A DNA stretch of 64,000 bases from Aquatica leii (Eukaryota > Arthropoda > Insecta > Coleoptera > Lampyridae). The translations under genes and the position numbers were made by a program. How positions within the stretch are numbered: the first letter of the stretch is position 1; each line of letters starts with the position of its first letter. Below, piece by piece: positions 12,078 to 22,009 of this stretch. The stretch is taken from NCBI GenBank assembly GCA_035610365.1, contig CM069439.1, positions 22,333,533 through 22,397,532 of the forward strand, in the 5' to 3' direction. The notes under the pieces are model-generated. The model searched no databases, was not told the DNA's origin, and saw only the letters and a list, made by a program, of their open reading frames with translations.

Positions 12078-13739
12078 TTACTTGGTGCTTGTTTTCCTTT
12101 TATACCTTGAGGTACAGCTCTCTCGTTTCAAAAACCAGCAGTACTCCGCCAACATGCTTGCATTCCACTTCCCTAAAAATCTCTTCTCCAGCTTAGCGAT
12201 GTCTTGATAGAACCGTTCCCCGTGTTCATGCGAGACTGCTCCTAAATTTTCAGGGAAAAAGTCCAGATGCGAGTGAAGGAAGTGAACTTTAACATCTTAT
12301 GTCCTTGTACGCTAAAAGTAGTTCCTCGACGTGAGCGACATAATCTTCACTTTTGTAGTTACCTAGTAAGTTCCTACAAACGTTTTAAAATGCAAGCCAA
12401 GCTCGTTTTTCTTTTCGATTTAGGTGTTCAATAAACGTCAAATCTTGGAAGAGTTGTCTAATCTAGGGACCAACAAAAACGCCTTCTTTGATTTTAGCTT
12501 CGCTAAGACGAGGAAATTTAGTTTTCAAAAATTGAAATGCTTGTCCACGGCTTTTACAAACTGCTTGATCAATCCAAGTTTGATGTGTAAAGGTGGTAAG
12601 CAAATATTTTCCTTCGGAACCAAAGGATTGTGGGCGACATTTTTCTGACCAGGAATAAGATTTTCTCGCAGAGGCCAGTCCCGTACGATGTAATGTTTAT
12701 CTCGGACTCGGCTATCCCATTCACAAAAGAAGCAGCAATATTTTGTGAATCCTGATTGCAGGCCCGTGAGAAGAGCAACAACTTTTAAGTCAGCGCAAAG
12801 TTTCCATTTATAATCATGATAACTAATTTTATCAAGGAATCTGAAGATGTTTTCGTACGTTTCCTTCATATCAACAGAGTATGCAACTGGAACTGATGGG
12901 AAGTCATTCCCATTTGCCAACAGGACAATTTTTAAGCTTGTTTTTGATGAGTCTATAAACAGTCTCCATTTGTCTGGGTCACATGGCATCTGTAGCTCTG
13001 TCATCAATAAATTTGCATTAAGGCAGAACACTAAACCTTTATCTTCTGAGAAAAGACATTTTAGGGTTGCTTGTCTGGTCCTGTAAGAAGATATTTTTAC
13101 TTCCTTTTCTAAGAGATTCCACTGTTGAAGTTGCAATCCTAGAAGCTGAGATTTAGTCTTGGGTAACTGCAAATCCCTGACAAGATCATTCAATTCTGAT
13201 TGAGTGAGGAGGTGAGGTTGCCGAGAAACTAAGTCTGCGGAATACTCTTCATCATCATTGAAAGTATCATTAGAAGCCCCAGATTGTGGCTCAGAGTCTT
13301 TTAAATCAATTTCCGGCTCTAGAGTATAAGTGTTTGGGGGCTGTGGGATTGGCAAAGTATCGTTATGAGGAACAGGTCTTAGAGCTGACGGAATATTGGG
13401 ATACTGAATTGTATGCTTACTTTTGCTCGAAAACCCGACGGTGGAAGTCATAAAAAAGTAACAATCTGTAAGATGACAGCGAGGTTTACGCCAAACCATA
13501 GGCACAGCAAATGGCATTGATTTACGGGTACCTTTGACCCATTTGGTCAAACTACTGTAACAAGTCGTACAGCAAACTGATGGAGCCCAAGTCTTATCCT
13601 GGTCGCCAACTTGACAATCAAAGTACAATTTATAAGCTGTTTTAACAAGCGGAGAAAGGGGTTTTCGTTGCGCTTTTAAAGTTAATTCCCCGCAGACATA
13701 TTAGAAGCTATCGGGATGATTTTTACACTCGCGTGGCAT
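12078..13739 (-). pseudogene. Putative transposase of unnamed dispersed family, copy 1 (nearly whole)
   Basis: Starts at ATG 13739 (MPRECKNHPDSF) and ends at TAA 12078, about 550 codons. N-terminal Cys/His-rich region: C-x-NHPD, then YVCGE, then VGDQDKTWAPSVCCTTC, then HLTDCYF. Next come PNIPSALRPVPHNDTLPIP, an acidic linker, LLTQSELNDLVRDL, WRLFIDSSKTSLKIVLL, CADLKVVALLTG, FTKYCCFFCEWDSR and LPPLHIKLGLIKQFV. The C-terminus has VHFLHSHLDFFPENLG and EYCWFLKRES. I know this architecture from many predicted proteins of insects, Hydra and fish but know no function name for it. Spaced Asp residues, a CxxC after the second, and an LHIKLGL block recall the layout of CACTA-type transposases; this is inference. 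Damage: TAA at codon 13 (13701-13703) where Cys is expected, and frameshifts near 12520 and in the last third. The middle, about 370 codons, is open. Confidence 0.7.
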
Positions 13740-14127
13740 AATTAGACAGTAATTCAACGCCCGACAATAACCACAAATCACACTTAGTCACTTGAAAAAA
13801 TCCGGAGTAAAAGTGGTTTTACTGTTTTACACAAATGAACAAAAATGAACACAAACTCCAGCACGTTTAAAACGTCGACAAGTTAACTCTGCAACAGCTA
13901 TAGATGTACTGATCGAAGCAGTTAAGCAAACAATTTAATATACTATAATGAGAAGAGTAATGCAAGTTCAAGCCTGTCGAAAATTCCTGTTCAAACCTGC
14001 ATGTGGTATTGAGATCGCCAGGGTCGTGCAGTAAATCTTCCTAACTGTTTATTGATATTTTTTTACTGTTCTTATATATTTGTATTTTATTGTTGTTTTT
14101 ATATACATTTTATAGCAAAATTTTTGC

Positions 14128-14256
14128 CATATACTTTGGCCCCCCCAAAATAAGTGGGTGATGGGTAAAAACGGAGCTCAATTTTGGATTTAGGAGGTCA
14201 TTTTACATAGGAATCGTCTAGAATGGTATCAGGGCCGATTTTCATGCATACCAGTG
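14128..14256 (-). repeat. Right terminal inverted repeat of copy 1
   Basis: Reverse complement starts CACTGGTATGCATG and continues in register with the left terminal repeat. It is followed directly by TTA. Confidence 0.75.
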
Positions 14257-14259
14257 TTA

Positions 14260-14626
14260 TCAGTGCCGTTGTAAGCCTTGCCACAAAAAAAACCGACTAG
14301 AAATTAGTACTCGTGGAGATTTGCCGTTGCTACACACAAATATTGAGCCGGGCACAAATACACTCGTAACATCCCATCAGGTTTATACAAATTATTTAAA
14401 AAAAGTTTGTATTTTAAAACAAAAGTTATAATTTCAATAAATACTTTTTCAACAAAATGTTTTATTTGTATTTTATTTTTACGTCACTATTTAGCATTCA
14501 AGACACCAAACTTAAACTTGTAAATTTTCTATTATGCGTTTATGTAGTTTTTTCACTTAGGGGTTCGTAGGCAAGTTTTGACTATGAAAATGGGGCCGTG
14601 GCTCAAAAGTTTGGAAACCATTGTTT
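14260..14626. repeat. Possible hAT terminal fragment
   Basis: At about 14570-14625 the sequence GGGGCCGTGGCTCAAAAG is followed by TTTGGAAACCATTG. Read on the minus strand this is CAATGGTTTCCAAACTTTTG, close to the usual CAGTGGTTTCCAAAC tip of hAT elements. No transposase or opposite tip was found, so it is probably a non-autonomous remnant. Confidence 0.45.
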
Positions 14627-15475
14627 TAGATGATGGAGGTTTCTGGTTGCTGATATTAAACGTTGGCTAAAAGGATTACATTGTCATATATTCTTCTTCC
14701 TTCTCAACTAAAAAATATCAATTTTGATAACACAAAACTACACTATGAACAAAGTTATATAAAAATTTATAGTAAGTAAACGTGAAAATAAAAAGGAAGA
14801 AACATTGCTATATTTTCAACTTTTATGGTTAGTACATTACACTGGCGGTAAAAATAGTAAATAACCATGAACTAAACTTATTTTCACTTAAAAAAACAAA
14901 ATAATTTTTGCATCTAATGTCGTTTTTTACATATACATAACAAATCAGCATACAATAAAAACTCAAACGTTAATTAATAATAATTACTTTACATTGCAGT
15001 AATTAAGAAACAAAATTTGCATATGTATATAACACTTGTCAAGTTTGTTTTAGTTATAAAGTGAAGATATTTGCGTTAATAGTAACAACAGCAAATTTTT
15101 ACTTGTAATTAACCTTATAGTAAGTTCTTGGTTATCTAGAGTTACAGAATTCACACTTCTCAAGCTTTGTCTAATTAGCATATCTTGTTTCTTACTATAT
15201 GCTGCGTTCTATTTAAATTATAATATACATTTATTTTTTATAATTTTCATTATATTGTCAATTTTGTTTAAATATTTTAAGATTTTTAGTTCAAATAACA
15301 CTAGACGATACGATTTTACCACGTTTTTTTAGCTTACTTTCTTGTTTGTTTCATTGTTTGTACGCAAAATTTCAAATTTTGTAATCGATTTTTTGACCAC
15401 TTATTCTGCACTAATCATTATCGATGACGACAGAATATTAAAAAAAAATATAAATCAATTAATAAAATTTAAAAA
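14627..15475. other. AT-rich spacer
   Basis: No coding or repeat structure recognised. Confidence 0.45.
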
Positions 15476-15479
15476 CTAA

Positions 15480-15735
15480 AAAGTAGAAAATAAATGCTTT
15501 ATAAAAAAAGTTTTTGAAAAAACCACGTTTTTCCCGTGCACTGAAATGTAGAAAATAACTTTTCTTCAACTTAAAACGTGGGTCTATTTATAAGAACTTA
15601 TATAGTTTAAGAAAATGGATTTAAAAGCGCCCACGTTTTAAGCTGAAAAGTTGTTTTCCACTTTTTAGTTAATCTGAAAAACGTTGTTTTTAAAAAACTT
15701 TTTTGATAAAATATCTTTTATAACTGACTTAAAAA
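15480..15735. repeat. Long palindrome, MITE-like
   Basis: The arm at about 15500-15592 matches the reverse complement of about 15626-15715. Both arms read, from outside in, AAAAAAGTTTTT, then an AACGTTTTT-like block, GTxGAAAA-AACTTTTC and TTAAAACGTGGG. The central spacer is about 35 bp. The match fades but continues outward to about 15480 and 15735. There are no coding frames. The structure fits a foldback or miniature inverted-repeat element; the superfamily is unknown. Confidence 0.65.
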
Positions 15736-16020
15736 CTTCAAATTGTAGTATTTTTATCTAAGATTAACGTAAAATTAAAAATAAAAAAAAGTATTGTAAC
15801 AAGCTCGAGCATGTTCGCAGCTATTTTGTAAAGGAATACGTCACGCATTCTAGAAAAAATCAAAAAATTCTAATAAATTAGTCATTAAAAAGTATACTAA
15901 AAATGGAAACTTTTGGAATCGATACGTGCAGTCTGGCAAGAAACAAATAAAATGTTACTGAACTGTCACTTAGTTAAGAAAGTTTGGATCAGTGTATCAC
16001 AAGTTTTGTTATGTGTGAAT

Positions 16021-16700
16021 TATGAAAAACCATGCAAGAAGTTGTAAAAATTCTCTTGACAGTTTTTGTTATGTTATTGGATTGATAAAGACCAACTTTG
16101 TTTCTAAAAACAATAATATAAAATTTGTGCCGTGAGTAGATTCTAATTTGATGATTTTATCTCCTCTACACATTAAATTAGGGTTGATTAAACAATTTGT
16201 TAAAGCACTAAAAAAAGCAATTGTTTTAAATACTTAAAGAATAATTTTCCAAACCTGTCGGATGCAAAAGTTTACGAAAAAATATTTGTTGGTTTACAAA
16301 TTAGGAAATTTTTTAAAGATAAAAATTTTAAACGTATCATAAAAAAATTGAAAAGCTGGCAGCATAGACTTTTTTAACATGTTTGCCAACATTTTTAGAA
16401 AACCAAAAAAGTAAAAACTACCAAAATATTATCGATAAATTGCTAGAAAACTATAAACATGTAGGATGCCAGATGTTGCTCAACATTCATTTTTTACAGT
16501 CACATTTAATTTTATTTTCTGCTAATTTGGGAAAAATGAGTGATGAACAGGGAAAAGGATATAAAAATAGAAAAATGATATTAGAATAGGTGGGATCTTG
16601 TCATGATGGCATAATATTGTGTATTTCTCTTTAAAGAAGGCAACAGCAAACATAAAAAGAAGAAACAGCTCTATTTGTAAAATTTTTTTGTGTACAGTTA
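16021..16700 (+). pseudogene. Unnamed transposase family, copy 3, internally deleted
   Basis: Starts at ATG 16021 with MKNHARSCKNSLDSFCYVIG, the Cys/His-rich N-terminus of the same family as the gene at 12078-13739. After about 40 codons it jumps to the C-terminal third: ILSPLHIKLGLIKQFVKAL (about 16155-16210), GLQIRKFFKDKNF, FLENQKSKNYQNIIDKLLEN, HFLQSHLILFSANLGKMSDE and a final MMA-YC motif. All middle parts, including both candidate catalytic Asp blocks, are missing. Several stops and frameshifts are visible. Its 3' side is cut at 16752 by the insertion of copy 2. Terminal repeats were not found. It differs from copies 1 and 2 enough to be a third subfamily. Confidence 0.65.
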
Positions 16701-16754
16701 AGCATTTTAACATCCTAGTATTTGTTATTTTAAAATTTTTTTACTTATCTATTA

Positions 16755-16880
16755 CACAGCCCAACAAAATAAAATTTTTGTCTTGGTGCCGGAAAAGTAA
16801 GAACTGATTTTGAATATTTGTGATGTGCTGATTCCAAAAATACCTGGCTTTTTTTCGTAGCAGCTCCAGTTTTTGAGATA
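16755..16880 (+). repeat. Left terminal inverted repeat of copy 2
   Basis: Starts CACAGCCCAACA and is preceded by TTA. The inner block TTTTTGAGATAT is shared with the right end at the same distance from the tip. Confidence 0.75.
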
Positions 16881-17307
16881 TGGGCTAATTGGTATTAGTT
16901 CTGATAAAACGCAAAAATAATGAAATAGTGATATCTTTAGAGGCCAAAAGTAAAATTTCCTACCTAAATAATTAATTTCTAATGAGCTAGTTTGAGTTAC
17001 TTAGTATTATTCATTACTGTAAAACCCGACATTCCTATACCAATATCAAACACTAATTAATTCGTCGTATTACCTCGCAAATATCTCTGCTTTACGAGGT
17101 ACAGTTTATATAAAGAAATTAGAATCTAATTAGCCAGTTTGAGTTATTTGGTATTTATTCATTCTTATAATTACTTCCATCAAACCTAATAACACACAAC
17201 TATATTAACTCGTATCTTTGCTTTACGAAGTACATTTACCTATTTAGTTTACGTAGCTGAAGTTGTGGTAAGTTGTTCAGTGATAAACCATACATTTAAT
17301 TAAAACT

Positions 17308-19043
17308 ATGGCATTCAGAAGCAAACATAGTTGTGTGAATCATCCAGACGTTTTTTGCTATGTATGTGGCGAGTACACTATTAAAAAATTAAAAAGCCTA
17401 TTTCTGATTTTGTGAGAAAAAGTTATCTGGCCTATTTTGGCGTTCACTTGGGTGACCAGGATAAATCTTGGGCTCCACATTTCGTATGTAAAACATGTAT
17501 TGAACATCTGCGTCAGTGGACAGTTGGAAAGAGAAAGTGTCTAAAGTTTGGAGTACCAATAGTTTAAAGAGAACCAAGAAACCATCACGATGACTGCTAT
17601 TCTTGTCTCGTGAATATCAAAGGAATCAATCGGAACAATAGACAGAAATGGCCATATCCTGATCTAGATTCAGCAAAGAGACCTGTACTGCATAGTGAAG
17701 AAATACTCATTCCATCATTCAGCAGTCTGCTTTCGCTCCCGAAAGATAATGCAGAACTACCCACGTTTGATGAAATTCAGTGTATGGAATCGGAAAACGA
17801 CAGTGATTTTGAATCAGATTTATCAAATCCGCAACGTTTCAATTAACAAGAACTGAACGATCTTATTAGAGACCTGAATCTTTTAAATTACTCGCTTTCA
17901 GATTAAATGAGAAGAATCTACTGCAGCCAGATACTAATATTACATTTTATCGTAAAAGAGATAAGGATCTGCTGCCCTTTTACTCTGAGGAAAATAACCT
18001 GGTATTCTGAAACGATATAAGAGGACTCTTACAAAAAATGGGTTTGTCGGAATACACACCAGACGAATGGCGCCTTTTTATAGACAGTTCCAGACGAAGT
18101 TTGAAATGTGTGTTTTTACACAATGGTAATAAATATGCCTCAATACCCATTGGTCATTCTACCAGCATGAAGGAGGAATACGAGGCAATATCACTAGTCC
18201 TAAAAAAATTTAGTATGCTGATGTTCTTATCAGTGGGTGATTTGTGTCGACCTAAAAATGGCAAACTTCTTCCTTGGACAGCAAAGTAGATATACAAAAT
18301 ATCCTTGTTTTTTATGTCTTTGGGACAGCAGAGCTAAGGATCAGCACTGGGTTAACAGAAATTGGCCTTTAAGAAATGTTATGACTCAAGGAAAGCAAAA
18401 TGTAATCAACGAACCTTTGGTTGCGAGAGACAAAATCGTATTTCCACCCTTGCATATCAAGTTGGGGCTTATGAAGCAATTTGTGAAGGTTTTAAATCGC
18501 GATGGAGTTTGTTTTGGCTACTTGATTCGTAAATTTCCTGGGATTGGCACGGAAAAACTCAAAGCCGGAATATTTGATGGCCCTCAGATAAGGCAGCTTA
18601 TTAAAGATCCACAATTTACCGCATCAATGAATGAAATTGAATCTAACGCTTGGTGTTCATTTGTTCAAGTTGTACAAAATTTTCTGGAAAATTATAAGGC
18701 AAAAAATTATATAGAATTAGTGGAAAATATGCTTTCAAACTTTAATATACTCAGCTGCAACATGAGCATAAAAGTTCACTACCTCTACAGCCACTTAGAT
18801 CGGTTTCCAGAAAACCTAGGTGATTTGAGTGAAGAACAGGGGGAAAGAAACCGTTAAAATAATTAATTAAATTAATTAAAATTAAATTTAATTAATTAAT
18901 TAAATTAAACTATGAAAGATCGATATCAAGGAAGATGGGGTACCTACATGATGGCCGACTACTGCTGGAGCCTTCAGCGAGACTGTCCTAATATTTACCA
19001 TGCTAGAAAGTCATATAAAAGAAGATTTTTAAATGATATGTAA
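17308..19043 (+). pseudogene. Putative transposase of unnamed dispersed family, copy 2
   Basis: Starts at ATG 17308 (CVNHPDVFCYVCGEYTIKK) and ends at TAA 19043. Order of blocks: the Cys/His region, LGDQDKSWAPHFVCKTC, an YPDLDSAKRPV block, ELNDLIRDLN, EWRLFIDSSRRSLKCVFLHN (about 18067-18126), YTKYPCFLCLWDSRAKDQHW, FPPLHIKLGLMKQFVKVL (about 18441-18495), a long C-terminal helix-rich part ending YSHLDRFPENLGDLSEEQGE, and MMADYCWSLQRDCP. Same family as 12078-13739, different subfamily. Breaks seen: a frameshift near 17402, TAA at about 17561, TAA after 17846, frameshifts near 17880 and 18240, and an AATTA-rich insertion at about 18858-18910. The C-terminal 200 codons (18237-18857) are open. Confidence 0.7.
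18855..18912. repeat. AATTA-type low-complexity insertion
   Basis: A run of AATTAATT/AATTAAA units interrupts the C-terminal coding part of copy 2 between the EEQGER block and the MKDRYQGRWG block. Confidence 0.7.
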
Positions 19044-19199
19044 ATATAATTTATAAACTTATTTGTTTATTTTGTGAAATAAATACATTACTTTAGATTT
19101 TATGTGTTTTTTAATAGCACTTGAAGCAGATAGTATTAGTAATAACGTAAAAAGTATAAAAGTTAAAAAACTAGACTATTTCTTTCTAAAAAAAAGGTC

Positions 19200-19324
19200 A
19201 AAATACAATATCTCAAAAATTAGATCTGATAGACCAAATCTGAAGACAGTTTTGGATTCTACACCCGAAACTTACTTAAAAACAGTTACAAAAACCCTGA
19301 CACCAAAATGTGTGTTGGGCTGTG
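19200..19324 (-). repeat. Right terminal inverted repeat of copy 2
   Basis: Reverse complement starts CACAGCCCAACACACA. It is followed by TTA. Confidence 0.75.
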
Positions 19325-19329
19325 TTATT

Positions 19330-22000
19330 TTTATAACTTTTGTTTAACAAAAAACATTATTTATTTACTAGCAAGCATCTAAAACTAAGCGTAGTGGAAA
19401 AATGATTTTTAGTTATGTTGCTAGTGTAGTTATTTAACGCTGTTATTTATTTATATTTTTAACTGCATAGTATTGTTCTAAAATAAAACAATTAAAAATA
19501 ATACTTTAATTTTGAGTTAAAATAACATATAATAGTTACACTAACTGTAACCTTCGTTGTTCAAGTTCTTGTTAGGTACAGTTGTACTTGAGTTCATTTA
19601 GGTTTATTATTGTTGTTATAACTTCAGATTGCATTAAAATTAATTAGTTTTGTCAGTCACAAGTATTTCATTTCAGTCGTCAAAATTTGGCTCATAATGT
19701 AATATTGTTTATAAGTAAGTTCTGTTTATGTTAACGCTACCACGATTATCATTTGTTTTTGTCGATTCGTTTTTTTTTGGACCTTGTTTCTTGAGTATCT
19801 TTCTTGGAAGATTTTACGTCAGTTTTCAAATACGGTAGGAACGACTTTATCTGACCTATCCAGTACAACTCCGCTACTTTAAAGGCCTCTATGTCACCAA
19901 TAAGCGGGCTTAATAAAAACAATATATAAACTTAGATATTTATTACCTAAAACACAATATATTTTCGATTTTGAACTAATGTTGTTAATGTTAAACACGT
20001 CATTATTATTTACTTTAGGTTAAGATTTTGAGTTGAGAAATTAATTCTGAATTATTGCTATTTAAATTGTTTTTTAGTTTTGTTAACATCGTTACTTTCT
20101 GTTATTTATTTATTTTTGTATTTGTGTGCTTTGTTTGTCTAATGTAATTTATAATCCTGCTTTTTATTTTATTTTAATTTAATAAATGTTATGTTTTATT
20201 TTTAAAATGTAATAAAGCTTTTATTCAAACGATCTATCGCGTTTAATGTTATTTAAAAATTTTAGATTTTATTGTTAATACAATAATTTGTTTGCCAGGA
20301 CAGCGGGTTTTTGGTTGGTAAGGTTCAGAGGTCTATTCAATCTACAAACTTTTTTGGTGTTTTTTTTTTATTTTCAGATTTTTAAATAGTCACGAATTTC
20401 TATTTTGATTTAACTCACCCCCGTCTGCATTGATCAGCGAGTAATAATATAGTTTATTTTAATTTTTTTTACATTTTTTGCACAAATCATAACAATTGAC
20501 AAATTTAGCATTTGTAAGTACCTATCTTATACTATGTATATGCATTAATAGACATAATTAATTGTTTTATTGTACAACCATACTAGTTTTAATTATATTA
20601 GACCTTAATATTATAATTAAGGTTAAATCTGTAGCACTTTGGTAATCGACTAATCCCTGTTTCTAAGTTTAGTAATAATTGCTGTATCTTTAACAAAAGA
20701 AATATCATTAGAAGCAGTAAATTGTTCAAAAACACGCATCTGAGTATCCTATACTAAGGTAGTATATGCTTTATTTTCACAACTTTAATCTATTTAATAA
20801 TGGGTTAAGAAATGAATGCTAATTTAACAATAGAAAAAAGTATGGTTTTATTAAAATAATTATAAAAAATTGTAGATAAAGTCGTAATTTGAAATAGATA
20901 ATAAATAACGTTATGTTTACGTTAATTATAAATAACATTAAAACCAATTTGATTTGCGTTAATTGCAAAAAAATATCTAAAAAAATGATTCTTCATTAAT
21001 CTTTAAAGCAAAATATAAAAAAAAACAAACAATATTATAATCTATTTTTTAAATTGTTAAAAAGATCAATATTTTGTACAAAATGTAAGAAAAAAATACT
21101 TTTTTTTCACATTAAATTTCTGTACTAGGTTTCGGATTTTTTTATCTCACTAAAGATACTTTTGATATAGGATTTAATTTGTTGCATTTAAAGATTATTT
21201 AGCGTTAAAACGCTACCTTATTTATAAAAAAATGTTAACCACTTTCAGCATAAAGACAATTGCTATTTGCTAAACTAAACATTATCACAAAACGCAATTA
21301 AACAAATAATTTAACAATATTGTAATTGAAAAAATATAAAAAACTCTAAAGCATAAGTTTTTGAGACTATACTATCACTTTAAAAATATAAACTTTCATT
21401 CTATTTAAACTGTTGTACTTTTGTAGTTTCATTTTTGTTTGTATTTATTTAATTTTTGGGTTCTTTTTAAATTTTATGTTCTTGTTTCGCGTTTTTAATT
21501 TTTTTTTGTAATATATGCATTTACATGTATAAATTGTTTTTTATTATCATTTATTACTGTAGCTTTTATTACTGCATTGTATTATATATTTATTTATATT
21601 ATACAGGGTGAGTAAACATGACAAAAAAAGCTACACGATGCGACATTCTTTGTTCAACTTTAAATCTAAAATTCTAAATGTAAATTGTATTATGCTTCGT
21701 ATATCTTTAGAACACACTTAAAAGAAACATGCATTTGGCAACACTGTAAACTAGCATACAATTGTAACACCTGCCGTTGCTATTTTCTTTATTTTAATGT
21801 CCAATAACATATTCTTCTCATTAGTAGCAGGTGTTAAATTCTACACATTACGCAAGATATGATTTGCTCTTCAGCTTATTTATTGTCAGAATAATACCTA
21901 GGTACATACAATCATTAATGTTATTTTAGAAAGTATTTTCAAACGCAATGAACAGATTTATTAAAATTGAATCTGTGCAATCTAATAATAGAAGAAATAA
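19330..22000. other. AT-rich stretch, nothing recognised
   Basis: About 2.7 kb of AT-rich sequence without coding signal. Near 21603 there is TACAGGGTGAGT, a motif that often marks ends of small insect repeats, but I found no partner for it. Confidence 0.45.
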
Positions 22001-22009
22001 AAGACTTCA

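Larger units (their letters stand above)
11777..14256. mobile_element. TIR DNA transposon, CACTG tips, TTA duplication (CMC-like), copy 1
   Basis: A 2480-bp element. The left end (from 11777) and the reverse complement of the right end (to 14256) match imperfectly over about 125-130 bp. Both start CACTGGT-TGCA and share blocks such as ATGTAAAATGAC and CCATCACCCAC. TTA directly flanks both ends (11774-11776 and 14257-14259), as for a 3-bp target duplication. Inside is one gene on the minus strand (12078-13739). Tips of the form CACWG with a short duplication are known for the CACTA/Mirage/Chapaev group; 3-bp TWA duplications also occur in PIF/Harbinger, but the protein does not resemble a Harbinger transposase. 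An (AAT)n-like microsatellite lies at about 11940-12000 inside the left end. Confidence 0.75.
16755..19324. mobile_element. TIR DNA transposon, CACAG tips, TTA duplication (CMC-like), copy 2
   Basis: A 2570-bp element built like the one at 11777-14256. The left end (from 16755) and the reverse complement of the right end (to 19324) both begin CACAGCCCAACA. They match imperfectly over about 125 bp, with shared inner blocks such as GATTCCAAAA, GAATCCAAAA and TTTTTGAGATAT. TTA flanks both sides (16752-16754 and 19325-19327). One gene of the same unnamed family lies inside on the plus strand (17308-19043). The inverted repeats differ from those of copy 1 apart from the CACWG tip, so the two elements are different subfamilies with the same insertion habit. 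Confidence 0.75.

Noticed and set aside
11777-14256. Assignment of the CACWG/TTA element to PIF/Harbinger because of the TTA duplication
   Set aside because: The encoded protein shows none of the Harbinger DDE or Myb-like wording. The CACWG tip fits the CMC group better.
18855-18912. AATTA run as a CRISPR-like or regulatory repeat
   Set aside because: Simple low-complexity DNA inside a decayed transposase gene.
21603-21640. TACAGGGTGAGT motif as an element end
   Set aside because: No partner end, no duplication and no coding remains were found.
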